NCBI RefSeq assembly: GCF_014197265.1
Contig: NZ_JACIFH010000001.1
Span: 1,674,001 to 1,738,000, forward strand
DNA length: 64,000 nt
Direction of reading: 5' to 3'
Source: Microbacterium invictum
Lineage (GTDB): Bacteria; Actinomycetota; Actinomycetes; Actinomycetales; Microbacteriaceae
Shown one piece after another: positions 1 through 7,243 of the stretch. A program made the translations under genes and the position numbers. How positions within the stretch are numbered: position 1 is the stretch's first letter; each line of letters starts with the position of its first letter. The notes below the pieces were generated by a model. It was not told the origin of the DNA, did no database searches, and saw only the letters and a program-made list of their open reading frames with translations.

Positions 1-485
1 CAGCGACCGGCGCGAAGATCATGATGCTCACCAACGGCGCCGGCGGCATCAAGCACACCTGGAAGCCCGGGCAGCCCGTCCTCATCAGCGACCACATCAA
101 CCTCACCGGCGCGTCGCCGCTCGAGGGCGCGACGTTCGTCGACCTGACCGACCTGTACTCACTGCGCCTGCGCGACCTCGCACACCGCGTCGACCCCTCA
201 CTCGACGAGGGCGTCTACTGCCAGTTCCGCGGGCCGCAGTACGAGACGCCCGCCGAAGTGCGCATGGCCAAGACCATCGGCGGCCACATCGTCGGCATGT
301 CGACCGCGCTCGAGGCGATCGCCGCACGCCAAGCCGGCATGGAGATCCTCGGCTTCTCGCTCATCACGAACATGGCCGCCGGCATCCAGACCACTCCCCT
401 CAGCCACCGCGAGGTCATCGAAGCCGGTCAGCAGGCGGAGCCCGTGATCTCCGACCTGCTGGCGCGCGTGATCGGCCAGCTGTGA
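1..485 (+). CDS. punA: Purine nucleoside phosphorylase, 3' part (5' end outside window)
   Basis: The last 160 residues of a trimeric purine nucleoside phosphorylase (PNP/MTAP family), which splits purine (deoxy)nucleosides with phosphate into base and (deoxy)ribose 1-phosphate in the cytosol. Family motifs seen are LTNGAGGI, the loop NLTGASPLEG with FVDLTDLYS, the purine and phosphate pocket GPQYETPAEVRMA, and GMSTALEAIAARQAG followed by ITNMAAG near the end. The reading frame is open from base 3, so the true start lies upstream. The stop overlaps the start of the next gene (GTGA), which implies translational coupling with the phosphosugar mutase, a pairing also found in mycobacteria. Function is confident from the motifs; substrate preference is not readable here. 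Confidence 0.93.
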   Translation, partial: ATGAKIMMLTNGAGGIKHTWKPGQPVLISDHINLTGASPLEGATFVDLTDLYSLRLRDLAHRVDPSLDEGVYCQFRGPQYETPAEVRMAKTIGGHIVGMSTALEAIAARQAGMEILGFSLITNMAAGIQTTPLSHREVIEAGQQAEPVISDLLARVIGQL

Positions 486-2269
486 ACTCTGTCACGGCCG
501 CGCGCGCGTGGCTGAAACAGGACCCCGACCCCGTCACGCGGGCCGAGCTCGAAGAGGTGCTGGCGCGGGTGGATGCCGGTGACGCCGCCGCCGCTGCCGA
601 CCTCGACGACCGGTTCTCTTCACGTCTGGCCTTCGGCACGGCCGGGCTGCGCGGGCGCCTGGGTGCCGGCAGCAACCGGATGAACCGGGTCCTGATCGGC
701 CAGGCTGCCGCGGGACTCGCGGCGTACGTGCGGTCTCATTCGACCGACGCGACGCCGACGGTCGTGATCGGGTACGACGGGCGCCGCAACTCCGACGTGT
801 TCGCGCGCGACAGCGCCGAGATCTTCGCGGGTGCGGGACTGCGCGCCGTGCTGCTGCCGAGGCTCCTGCCGACGCCGGTGCTGGCGTTCGCCGTCCGGCA
901 CCTGGGTGCGGCCGCGGGCGTCATGGTCACGGCATCCCACAACCCTCCCGACGACAACGGGTACAAGGTGTATCTGGGCGGCCCGGACGGCGGGTCGCAG
1001 ATCGTGTCACCGGCCGACGCCGAGATCGCGGCGCAGATCCAGCGGGTGGCGGATGCCGGTGACCTCGCCGCCGTCCCCCGCTCGGACGCGTTCGAGCTCG
1101 CGGGCGAAGAAATCGTCGATGCGTACGTCGCGGCGACCGCGCTCGTCGCCCCCGCACCTGCGGGAGCCGCCGGGCTGACGTGGGTGTACACCGCCATGCA
1201 CGGGGTGGGGCACGAGACGCTCGCACAGATCCTCGAGGTGGCGGGGTACCCGCTTCCGGTGGTGGTGTCAGAGCAGATCGAGCCCGACGGGACGTTCCCG
1301 ACGGTCGCGTTCCCGAACCCCGAAGAGCCCGGGGCCATGGACCTGGCGTTCGCCACCGCACAGGCGGCGGGCGCCGAGGTGATCCTCGCGAACGACCCCG
1401 ACGCCGACCGGCTCGCGGTCGCGGTGCCCGATGCGTCCGCCCCGGGCGGGTGGCGCCAGCTGACCGGCAACCAGGTCGGGCTGCTGCTGGGCTGGCGCGC
1501 CGCGCGGCGGGCCGCGGGCAAGACCGGGGCGGCGGGCGCGGGCGAAGCGCCGGTGGGCAAGACCGGCGCGGCGGGCGCGGGCGAAGCGCCGGTGGGCGGG
1601 GGCGCCACGGCCGCGGGGCTGCAGGGCGCGATCACTCCGGACTCGGCGGCGGCGGCCTCGCTCGCCTGCTCCCTCGTGTCGTCGCCCGGGCTGCAGGTCG
1701 TGGCCGAGCACTACGGGCTGGACTTCCACTCGACGCTGACCGGGTTCAAGTGGATCTCGCGCGCTCCCGGCCTGGTGTTCGGGTTCGAGGAGGCGCTCGG
1801 CTACCTCGTCAACCCCGAGACCGTGCGCGACAAGGACGGCATCTCGGCCGCGATCGCGATCCTCGGGATGATCGCCGAGGCCCGCGAACAGGGTCGCACG
1901 CTCGGCGACCTGGTCACCCAGTTCCAGGAGACCTTCGGGTTCTTCGACAGCGGCCAGGTGTCGCTGCGGGTCGAGGACGTGTCGATCATCGGGCGCCTCA
2001 TGGCGACGCTGCGGGCCGCGCCACCGGCATCCATCGGCGATGTCGCCGTGGAACGCGTCGAGGATCTGCTGACCGTCGCGGACGGCGAGCCCTCGGGCGA
2101 CATCCTGCGGCTGTGGCTGGCAGACGGGTCTCGCGTACTGGTGCGCCCGAGCGGTACCGAGCCGAAGCTCAAGGTGTACCTCGACGTGCGCGGAACCTCG
2201 GCCGCCGACGCCGCCGCACGCCTCGCCTCTCTCGAGGCCGGCGCCCGCACCCTGCTCGCCGGCGCCTGA
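482..2269 (+). CDS. Phosphosugar mutase (phosphomannomutase/phosphoglucomutase family, PmmB-like)
   Basis: A 595-residue alpha-D-phosphohexomutase-family enzyme that moves phosphate between the C1 and C6 (or C5) hydroxyls of a sugar. The phosphoserine loop TASHNP places the catalytic Ser at residue 152, the metal loop DPDADR starts at 305, the sugar-binding loop GFEEALGYL is near 433, and the phosphate-binding RPSGTEPK is near the C-terminus. It starts with GTG, overlapping the phosphorylase stop. Because it is coupled to a nucleoside phosphorylase it may process ribose or deoxyribose 1-phosphate (phosphopentomutase role), but a hexose phosphate substrate is equally possible. An Ala/Gly-rich insert at about residues 346-371 is a 39-bp tandem duplication not expected in the family. 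Confidence 0.9.
   Translation: MNSVTAARAWLKQDPDPVTRAELEEVLARVDAGDAAAAADLDDRFSSRLAFGTAGLRGRLGAGSNRMNRVLIGQAAAGLAAYVRSHSTDATPTVVIGYDGRRNSDVFARDSAEIFAGAGLRAVLLPRLLPTPVLAFAVRHLGAAAGVMVTASHNPPDDNGYKVYLGGPDGGSQIVSPADAEIAAQIQRVADAGDLAAVPRSDAFELAGEEIVDAYVAATALVAPAPAGAAGLTWVYTAMHGVGHETLAQILEVAGYPLPVVVSEQIEPDGTFPTVAFPNPEEPGAMDLAFATAQAAGAEVILANDPDADRLAVAVPDASAPGGWRQLTGNQVGLLLGWRAARRAAGKTGAAGAGEAPVGKTGAAGAGEAPVGGGATAAGLQGAITPDSAAAASLACSLVSSPGLQVVAEHYGLDFHSTLTGFKWISRAPGLVFGFEEALGYLVNPETVRDKDGISAAIAILGMIAEAREQGRTLGDLVTQFQETFGFFDSGQVSLRVEDVSIIGRLMATLRAAPPASIGDVAVERVEDLLTVADGEPSGDILRLWLADGSRVLVRPSGTEPKLKVYLDVRGTSAADAAARLASLEAGARTLLAGA
1517..1594 (+). repeat. 39-bp tandem duplication inside the mutase gene
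   Basis: Two in-frame copies (1517-1555 and 1556-1594), nearly identical, encode 13 residues each (GKTGAAGAGEAPV). They sit between the metal-binding and sugar-binding loops, so they probably form a flexible surface insert. Seen directly; the structural effect is inferred. Confidence 0.85.
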
Positions 2270-2284
2270 CCCGCGCCCCTCCCG

Positions 2285-2345
2285 CCGAGCCGCATAGTGC
2301 CGTGCGAGCCGCCACGATCTGACCGTCCGACACCATGCGGCTCGG
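2285..2345 (+). terminator. Inverted repeat, candidate terminator of the punA-mutase operon
   Basis: Perfect 11-bp arms CCGAGCCGCAT (2285-2295) and ATGCGGCTCGG (2335-2345) lie 16 bp after the mutase stop. The 39-nt loop is long and there is no T run, so it could equally be a repeat element. The loop contains CGTGCGAGCC, which recurs in the next intergenic space near 4456. Confidence 0.4.
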
Positions 2346-2388
2346 ACAGAAGTAGCCGGCTCGCTGCGCTGCCCGTCACGCGCGCCAG

Positions 2389-2394
2389 TAGTCT
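2389..2394 (+). promoter_or_regulatory. -10 element TAGTCT for a leaderless acetyltransferase mRNA
   Basis: TAGTCT ends 6 nt before the GTG start at 2401 and no Shine-Dalgarno sequence precedes the start. The identical TAGTCT-N6-GTG arrangement occurs before the gene at 31202. Transcription would begin at or beside the start codon. Confidence 0.6.
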
Positions 2395-2400
2395 CGGAAC

Positions 2401-2973
2401 GTGCTGCTGACCGACACCATCGTCCTCGAGAACTCCCACGTGCGGTTGGAGCCGCTCGACCCCTCACACGCCGACGACCTCACCGAGGCCGCCCAGGGCC
2501 TGGAGTACGCCTGGTACACATCGGTACCGGCATCCGTCCCCGACGCGATCGCCGAGCGCCTGAGCAAGAGGGATGCCGGAACGATGAACCCGTTCGCCGT
2601 GATACAGGAGGGGCGCGCAGTGGGCATGACGAGCTTCTGCAACATCGACCAGCCCAATCGTCACGTCGAGATCGGCTACACCTGGCTCGCCGCGCGCGTA
2701 CAGCGCACCGCGGTCAACACCGCCGCCAAGCTGCTGCTGCTGGGGCACGCGTTCGAGGCGTGTGACGCGATCGCCGTCGAGTTCTGCACCCATTGGCACA
2801 ACCGGCAGTCCCGGGCCGCGATCGAGCGCCTCGGCGCCAAGCAGGACGGGGTGCTCCGCAACCACCGGATCGGCCCGGACGGCACACTGCGCGACACCGT
2901 CGTGTACTCGATCCTGCCGCACGAGTGGCCCGCCGTCCGCCTCGGACTGCAGTCGCGACTCGCACGTCGGTAG
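2401..2973 (+). CDS. GNAT-family N-acetyltransferase (RimJ/RimL type)
   Basis: A 190-residue GNAT protein of the RimJ/RimL branch, which transfers acetyl from acetyl-CoA to an amino group, often on a protein N-terminus or a small metabolite. The N-terminus has the typical LENSHVRLEPLDPSHADDL strand-helix. The centre carries EIGYTWLAARVQRTAVNT (the RGxGxA-like CoA loop is degenerate) and HWHNRQSRAAIERLGAKQDGVLR, the usual N-x-x-S-x-x-x-x-E/L-G motif. GTG 2401 is chosen because a -10 hexamer lies 6 nt upstream. It stands alone between the punA operon and an efflux gene. The substrate cannot be told. Confidence 0.82.
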   Translation: MLLTDTIVLENSHVRLEPLDPSHADDLTEAAQGLEYAWYTSVPASVPDAIAERLSKRDAGTMNPFAVIQEGRAVGMTSFCNIDQPNRHVEIGYTWLAARVQRTAVNTAAKLLLLGHAFEACDAIAVEFCTHWHNRQSRAAIERLGAKQDGVLRNHRIGPDGTLRDTVVYSILPHEWPAVRLGLQSRLARR

Positions 2974-2980
2974 CCCCTGC

Positions 2981-3006
2981 TACACTCCGTAACGCGATAT
3001 ATCTCG
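2981..3006 (+). promoter_or_regulatory. Promoter with overlapping palindrome upstream of the MFS pump
   Basis: A -10-like TACACT at 2981-2986 is followed by CGATATATCTCG (2995-3006), whose core GATATATC is a perfect palindrome. That places the palindrome at the expected transcription start, a common position for a repressor site such as PadR or TetR types. No regulator gene is next to it. Function is inferred. Confidence 0.35.
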
Positions 3007-3065
3007 ACCCGCCGGTGGCGATCTCCACCGAGGATCGGCCATCACACCCGCCACGAAAGCACCTC

Positions 3066-4436
3066 ATGAGTTCCACGCCGTCCACCGCCGACGCTCCCGC
3101 CGAACATCGCTGGGTGGGTCGCGTCGCGCTGTTCCTCAGCGGCCAGACGGTGAGCCTGCTCGGCTCGGCCCTGGTGCAGTACGCCGTGTTCTGGTACCTC
3201 ACGATCGAGTACAAATCGGGCTGGATCATGGCTCTCGCGGCCGTGTTCGGCTTCCTGCCGCAGGCGATCGTCTCGGTGTTCGGCGGCGTGTGGGCCGACC
3301 GCCACAATCGCAAATACCTGATCATCCTGGCGGATGCCGCGATCGCGGCCTCCACGCTCGCGCTCGCGCTCATCATGATGAGCGGATACGCCGAGGTGTG
3401 GCTGCTGTTCGCGGTCATGGCGATCCGTTCGGCGGGCGCCGGCATCCAGATGCCCGCGGTCGCAGCGCTCATCCCGCAGCTGGTGCCGACGTCGCAGCTG
3501 CTGCGGATCAACGGCATCAACGGGACCATCCAGTCGGCTATGGCGTTGCTCGCGCCCGCCGCCGGCGGCGCGATCTTCGCATGGTCCACCGCGTACTATC
3601 AGGGGTCGGCGGCCGCGCTGATCCCGATCTTCTTCATCGACATCGTCACGGCGGTCATCGGCATCGGTCTGATGTCGCTGATCGCCGTCGGTGCGGTGCG
3701 CACCGCGGGGCAGGAGACTCCGGGATACTTCGCCGACCTCGTCGACGGCGTGAAGTACATCGGCTCGCACAAGTTCGTGAAGTGGCTGATGCTGCTGTTC
3801 GCGATCATCTTCGTGCTGACGGTCGCACCCTCGAACCTCACCCCGCTCATGGCGGTGCGGTCCTTCGACGCCGGCGAGACCCAGAACGTCGTCAACCTGG
3901 CGGTGCTCGAGGTCATGTTCAGCGTCGGCATGATGCTCGGCGGGGCGCTCATCGCGACCCTGTTCGCGAAGCGCAGCCGGATCGGGCTCATCATCGTCTC
4001 GTCACTTCTGTTCGGAGTCCTCTCCGTCGGCCTGGGACTCTCCCCGAACATCTGGGTGTTCTTCGGGTTCATGTTCCTCGTCGGTCTCGCAGTGCCGTTC
4101 TTCTCGACGCCGTCGATGACACTGCTGCAAGAAAGCGTCGAGCCCGAGCGGCAGGGGCGCGTGTTCGGCTTCGTCGGCATCGTGATGGCCCTGGCGATGC
4201 CGCTCGGAATGGTCGTGTTCGGGCCGCTCGCCGACATCATGCCGATCGAGGTGCTCCTCGTGGGCGCGGGCGTCGCCACTTTCATCGTCGTCGGGCTCGC
4301 CGTCTGGCTTCCTTCGGGTCGACGCGCGATCGCCGCCGCCCGCGAGATCCAGGCCCGCTCGGCGCAGACCGCGGCCGAGCACCCCGGCGAACCCGCCGCC
4401 GACGCGGCGGCCGAGCACCCCGGCAGTCACGCCTGA
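3066..4436 (+). CDS. MFS efflux transporter (macrolide-efflux MefA-like, MFS_3)
   Basis: A 456-residue, 12-helix major facilitator resembling MefA/MefE-type drug-proton antiporters. The start FLSGQTVSLLGSALVQYAVF, with YLT following, and the loop between helices 2 and 3, GVWADRHNRKYLI (the GxxxDRxxRR/K signature), are typical. The last 40 residues are a charged, Ala-rich cytosolic tail. ATG 3066 is chosen because homologues begin just before the first helix; the open frame extends upstream into the acetyltransferase but without plausible sequence. A palindrome at the promoter suggests a drug-responsive repressor encoded elsewhere. Exported compound unknown. Confidence 0.85.
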   Translation: MSSTPSTADAPAEHRWVGRVALFLSGQTVSLLGSALVQYAVFWYLTIEYKSGWIMALAAVFGFLPQAIVSVFGGVWADRHNRKYLIILADAAIAASTLALALIMMSGYAEVWLLFAVMAIRSAGAGIQMPAVAALIPQLVPTSQLLRINGINGTIQSAMALLAPAAGGAIFAWSTAYYQGSAAALIPIFFIDIVTAVIGIGLMSLIAVGAVRTAGQETPGYFADLVDGVKYIGSHKFVKWLMLLFAIIFVLTVAPSNLTPLMAVRSFDAGETQNVVNLAVLEVMFSVGMMLGGALIATLFAKRSRIGLIIVSSLLFGVLSVGLGLSPNIWVFFGFMFLVGLAVPFFSTPSMTLLQESVEPERQGRVFGFVGIVMALAMPLGMVVFGPLADIMPIEVLLVGAGVATFIVVGLAVWLPSGRRAIAAAREIQARSAQTAAEHPGEPAADAAAEHPGSHA

Positions 4437-4455
4437 TCCGCGAGCCGTCCAGTCT

Positions 4456-4503
4456 CGTGCGAGCCGTCAACGTATGGCCGCATGAACGTAGGCGGCTCGC
4501 ACG
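4456..4503. terminator. Bidirectional terminator between convergent MFS and mtlR-like genes
   Basis: Perfect 11-bp arms CGTGCGAGCCG (4456-4466) and CGGCTCGCACG (4493-4503) with a 26-nt loop lie between the two convergent stops. A further GGCGGCTCGCG copy follows at 4510. The placement fits a shared terminator; the repeated GAGCCG word suggests a palindromic repeat family. Confidence 0.55.
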
Positions 4504-4556
4504 AAGGTAGGCGGCTCGCGGCGGGTGGCAGACGGGAGACGGGAGACGGCGCGGCG

Positions 4557-6485
4557 CTAGCCGTCCACGACGGCGACGAGCTCGTCCAGGAACGCCGCGA
4601 AGGTGGTGCCGCGACGCACGATCCGCTGGACGCTCTCGCGCTCGCTGAAAACCTCGACGAGCTGTTCGAACACCGTCTGGAACGCCGCGCGGTCGGACTC
4701 GCTGAACGCCACCATCGCGACGACCTGGACGCGGCCGTCGCCCCACGGCAGCGACGGGTCGGCGATGCCGATCGCGATCGCGGTGCGGGTGGCGGTCATG
4801 CCGAGCGCGTGCGGCACGGCGAGCGCGTCGGTGAAGGCGGTCGATGACAGCTTCTCGCGCTCGAGCGTGCGCTCGACGTAGTCGTCGTCGATCACCCCCT
4901 GGCCCACCAGTTTCGCACCGAGCTCGCGGATCACGGACTCTTCGGATCCCGCGACCGGGTGCACGAATGCGTCCGGCGAGAAGTAGCGCTCGAGCTCGGC
5001 ACGCAGCCGGGCGAGGCGCCGCGCGCGGCGCACCCGGGCGGCCGCCGCCTGCACGCGTTCGACATCGGCTTCCGTCAAGAACGGCTGGATCCACACGACC
5101 CGGTCGTCTCCGCCCGGCGCGTCGATCGTGGTGAGCACCAGGTCGGTGCCGAACGACGCCCAGTCCGGGTCGACCCGCGTCTCGACCTCGACGACGTGGA
5201 TCGCTTGGCCGAGCGACCGGTCCACGCTCGACCGCAGCAGCTCGTGGAGTTCGTAGTAGCCGGGGCAGACGATGGTCGCCGTCAGCAGCTCACCGGCGCG
5301 CCGGCTGCGTTCGAGCCGCCCGCCGACATGCATCGCGATGTACGCGATCTCGTCGTCGAGCAGCGGAATGCCCAGCAGTCCGCGCAGCCCGTCGGCGATG
5401 AACACCGCGACCTCGAAGATCATCGGGTACGTCGTCTTCAGCGACCGGGTCAGCGGGTTGCGCGACCACGCCTGCTCCCGCGCCCGCTCCCGCAGGTTCT
5501 GCACGTGCAGGGCCAGCCGCAGCACGAAGTCCTCGTGGTCGATGTCGACGAGGAACTCCGCCGCTGCCCGCGCCACGACATCCCGCACCGCGTCGGCCAC
5601 CTCCGGGGCGACGCGGTCGCGGATCACGGAGGCCGGCTGCGCCGCTCCCGGCGCGATCACGCGGGTCTGCACGAGCGCGGCCAGATGGCGCCGGTCGCCG
5701 TCGCCGAGGCGCACCCCCAGATGCTGGGTGCTGAGGCGGTCGAGCAGTGCGCTGATGGATGCCAGTGCCTCCGACTCCCCCGCCCCGGCGGTCTCCAGCG
5801 CATGACCGCGGGCGACTCGATCGGCCGTGATGGCGATGTGTACCATGACATCGCCGAGACCGAACTCGTTGACGAAGTAGCCGAGTTCGCCCAGGCCCGC
5901 GACCAGCTCGGTCTTGAACGGGCCGAAGGCCGCGGCGCCGAGCGACTCCTCCCCGAGCGCCCGTCGCAGTGCCTCGAGGTCGAACGCGGCGTCCTCGGTC
6001 TCATCGTGTGCGAGCCGGCTCAGCAGCCGCCGCTGCGCCATCTCGGTGCCGTGCAGTCGCGCCCGCGACGCGGTGCGCTCCAGCACCAGCTCGGTGCCGC
6101 CCAACAGTGCCCGCACTCGCCCCAGGTCTGCCTCGAGGGTCGCGGGACTCACGTGGAACTGCTCGGCCGTCTCGAACACGTCGATCCCGTCCGGCGCGGC
6201 GAGCATCGTGCGCACGATCCGGTGCAGCCGGTCGCGTGGCGTGGCGGGCTCGCTGACCCGCAGCGCCGCGTGCACGTCGGGTCCGGCCCGATACCCGTGC
6301 GGACCGGACTCGACCACGACGGCGCCCGGGACCCGCGCGTTGAGGGCCGTCACGTAGCTGCGGATGCTGCGCGGCGTCACACCGATCGTGTCGGCGAGCG
6401 CCGCGGCGGTGACCCATTCCCCATCGCGCATGAGTCCATCGCGCATCAGCAGAGTGGCGACCCGGTCCTGTCTGGCTCTGCTCAC
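4557..6485 (-). CDS. mtlR: PRD-containing transcriptional activator, MtlR type
   Basis: A 642-residue PTS-regulated transcription factor. In order: an HTH (residues 10-60, AAALADTIGVTPRSIRSYV), a second winged helix, two PTS regulation domains with conserved His (VMVHIAI near 220 and IAYIAMHVGGRLE near 350), an EIIB-like domain containing IVCPGYYELHELL, and a C-terminal EIIA-like domain with its phospho-His in AVPHAL at about residue 559. This is the architecture of MtlR and related activators, which are switched by phosphorylation from HPr and sugar-specific EII proteins. It begins at GTG 6485 and is divergent from the mannitol operon, with nested palindromes between the two. Sugar assignment rests on the adjacent mtlA, mtlF and mtlD. 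Confidence 0.88.
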   Translation of the reverse strand: MSRARQDRVATLLMRDGLMRDGEWVTAAALADTIGVTPRSIRSYVTALNARVPGAVVVESGPHGYRAGPDVHAALRVSEPATPRDRLHRIVRTMLAAPDGIDVFETAEQFHVSPATLEADLGRVRALLGGTELVLERTASRARLHGTEMAQRRLLSRLAHDETEDAAFDLEALRRALGEESLGAAAFGPFKTELVAGLGELGYFVNEFGLGDVMVHIAITADRVARGHALETAGAGESEALASISALLDRLSTQHLGVRLGDGDRRHLAALVQTRVIAPGAAQPASVIRDRVAPEVADAVRDVVARAAAEFLVDIDHEDFVLRLALHVQNLRERAREQAWSRNPLTRSLKTTYPMIFEVAVFIADGLRGLLGIPLLDDEIAYIAMHVGGRLERSRRAGELLTATIVCPGYYELHELLRSSVDRSLGQAIHVVEVETRVDPDWASFGTDLVLTTIDAPGGDDRVVWIQPFLTEADVERVQAAAARVRRARRLARLRAELERYFSPDAFVHPVAGSEESVIRELGAKLVGQGVIDDDYVERTLEREKLSSTAFTDALAVPHALGMTATRTAIAIGIADPSLPWGDGRVQVVAMVAFSESDRAAFQTVFEQLVEVFSERESVQRIVRRGTTFAAFLDELVAVVDG

Positions 6486-6495
6486 CTGACACAGT

Positions 6496-6547
6496 CAACC
6501 ACGGTGGCAGGGCAGGGTTTCCGCCCCCGCGGAAACACACGTGGTTG
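6496..6547. promoter_or_regulatory. Nested palindromes in the mtlR / mannitol operon divergent promoter
   Basis: Outer arms CAACCACG (6496-6503) and CGTGGTTG (6540-6547) enclose a near-continuous inner palindrome, GTTTCCGC-CCCC-GCGGAAAC (6517-6536). Both are perfect. The position in the only promoter region between activator and operon suggests the MtlR binding site, possibly with a second regulator. Confidence 0.5.
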
Positions 6548-6593
6548 TCCGTTCCCAGGATTTTCACAAGAATGAGCCACAGGAGGGCTGTCG

Positions 6594-6911
6594 ATGAAGA
6601 TCCTCGTGGTTTGTGGCGCGGGAGCGTCGAGCACGTTCGTCGCGCAGCGGTTGCGGCATGCGGCACAAGCGCGGGGTCGGGACATCAGCGCGATCGCAGG
6701 AACCGAGCAGTCGCTGCCGATCGATCTCGACGACGCCGACATCGTGCTGGTCGGGCCGCACCTGCACACGTCCCTCGAGCGCATCCGACGTCAGGCTTCC
6801 GTACGCGGGGCACGCGTGATCCTGCTGCCACCCGAGGCGTTCACCGACCTGGACGGCACCCGGACCCTCGACCTCGTCGACGCCGCGCTCAACGAAGACG
6901 GTGCACGATGA
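6594..6911 (+). CDS. PTS IIB-like protein (lactose/cellobiose family), orphan
   Basis: A 105-residue single-domain protein of the PTS lactose/cellobiose IIB fold. It has the P-loop VCGAGASSTF with the phospho-accepting Cys7, followed by a Rossmann-like alternation ending at LHTSLERIRRQA. Such domains take phosphate from a IIA and pass it to sugar in the matching IIC. No IIA or IIC of that family is present, and MtlA carries its own, different IIB. It is the first gene of the mannitol PTS operon, preceded by AGGAGGG. It may signal to the MtlR-type activator, or be a relic of another PTS. The fold is confident; the role is not. Confidence 0.8.
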   Translation: MKILVVCGAGASSTFVAQRLRHAAQARGRDISAIAGTEQSLPIDLDDADIVLVGPHLHTSLERIRRQASVRGARVILLPPEAFTDLDGTRTLDLVDAALNEDGAR

Positions 6912-6945
6912 TCACCGGCATCCACCCCCTCGAGAGGACACCCCG

Positions 6946-7218
6946 ATGACACAGGCCACCCGCACGATCCGGGTCGGATCGAAGAACGGACTCCACGCGC
7001 GCCCCGCGAAGCTGTTCGCCCAGGCGGTGAAGGATGCCGGGATTCCGGTCACGGTCTCGAAAGGCTCCGGGGCTCCGGTCAACGCCGCGAGCATCCTCGG
7101 CGTCATCGCGCTCGGCGTGGAGTACGGCGACTATCTGACCCTCACGGCCGAGGGCGACAGTGCCGAGAGCGTGCTGGACACCCTGGCCGAACTGCTGACC
7201 ACCGATCACGACGAATGA
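6946..7218 (+). CDS. ptsH: Phosphocarrier protein HPr
   Basis: A 90-residue HPr. The active-site His17 lies in NGLHARPAK, and the region around residue 46-51 (VNAASILG) is where HPr kinases act in Firmicutes; here Ser49 occupies about that place. HPr carries phosphate from Enzyme I to the sugar-specific IIA domains. ATG 6946 is chosen because GAGAGGA lies at correct spacing; an in-frame GTG at 6901 would overlap the previous gene. It is followed 25 bp later by Enzyme I. Having general PTS proteins inside a sugar-specific operon suggests that mannitol is the principal PTS sugar. Confidence 0.95.
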   Translation: MTQATRTIRVGSKNGLHARPAKLFAQAVKDAGIPVTVSKGSGAPVNAASILGVIALGVEYGDYLTLTAEGDSAESVLDTLAELLTTDHDE

Positions 7219-7243
7219 ACGTGAAGAACAAGGAGAACAGGAC

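Noticed and set aside
6901..6945. GTG 6901 as the start of HPr
   Set aside because: It adds 15 residues not found in HPr and lacks an RBS; ATG 6946 has GAGAGGA in place.
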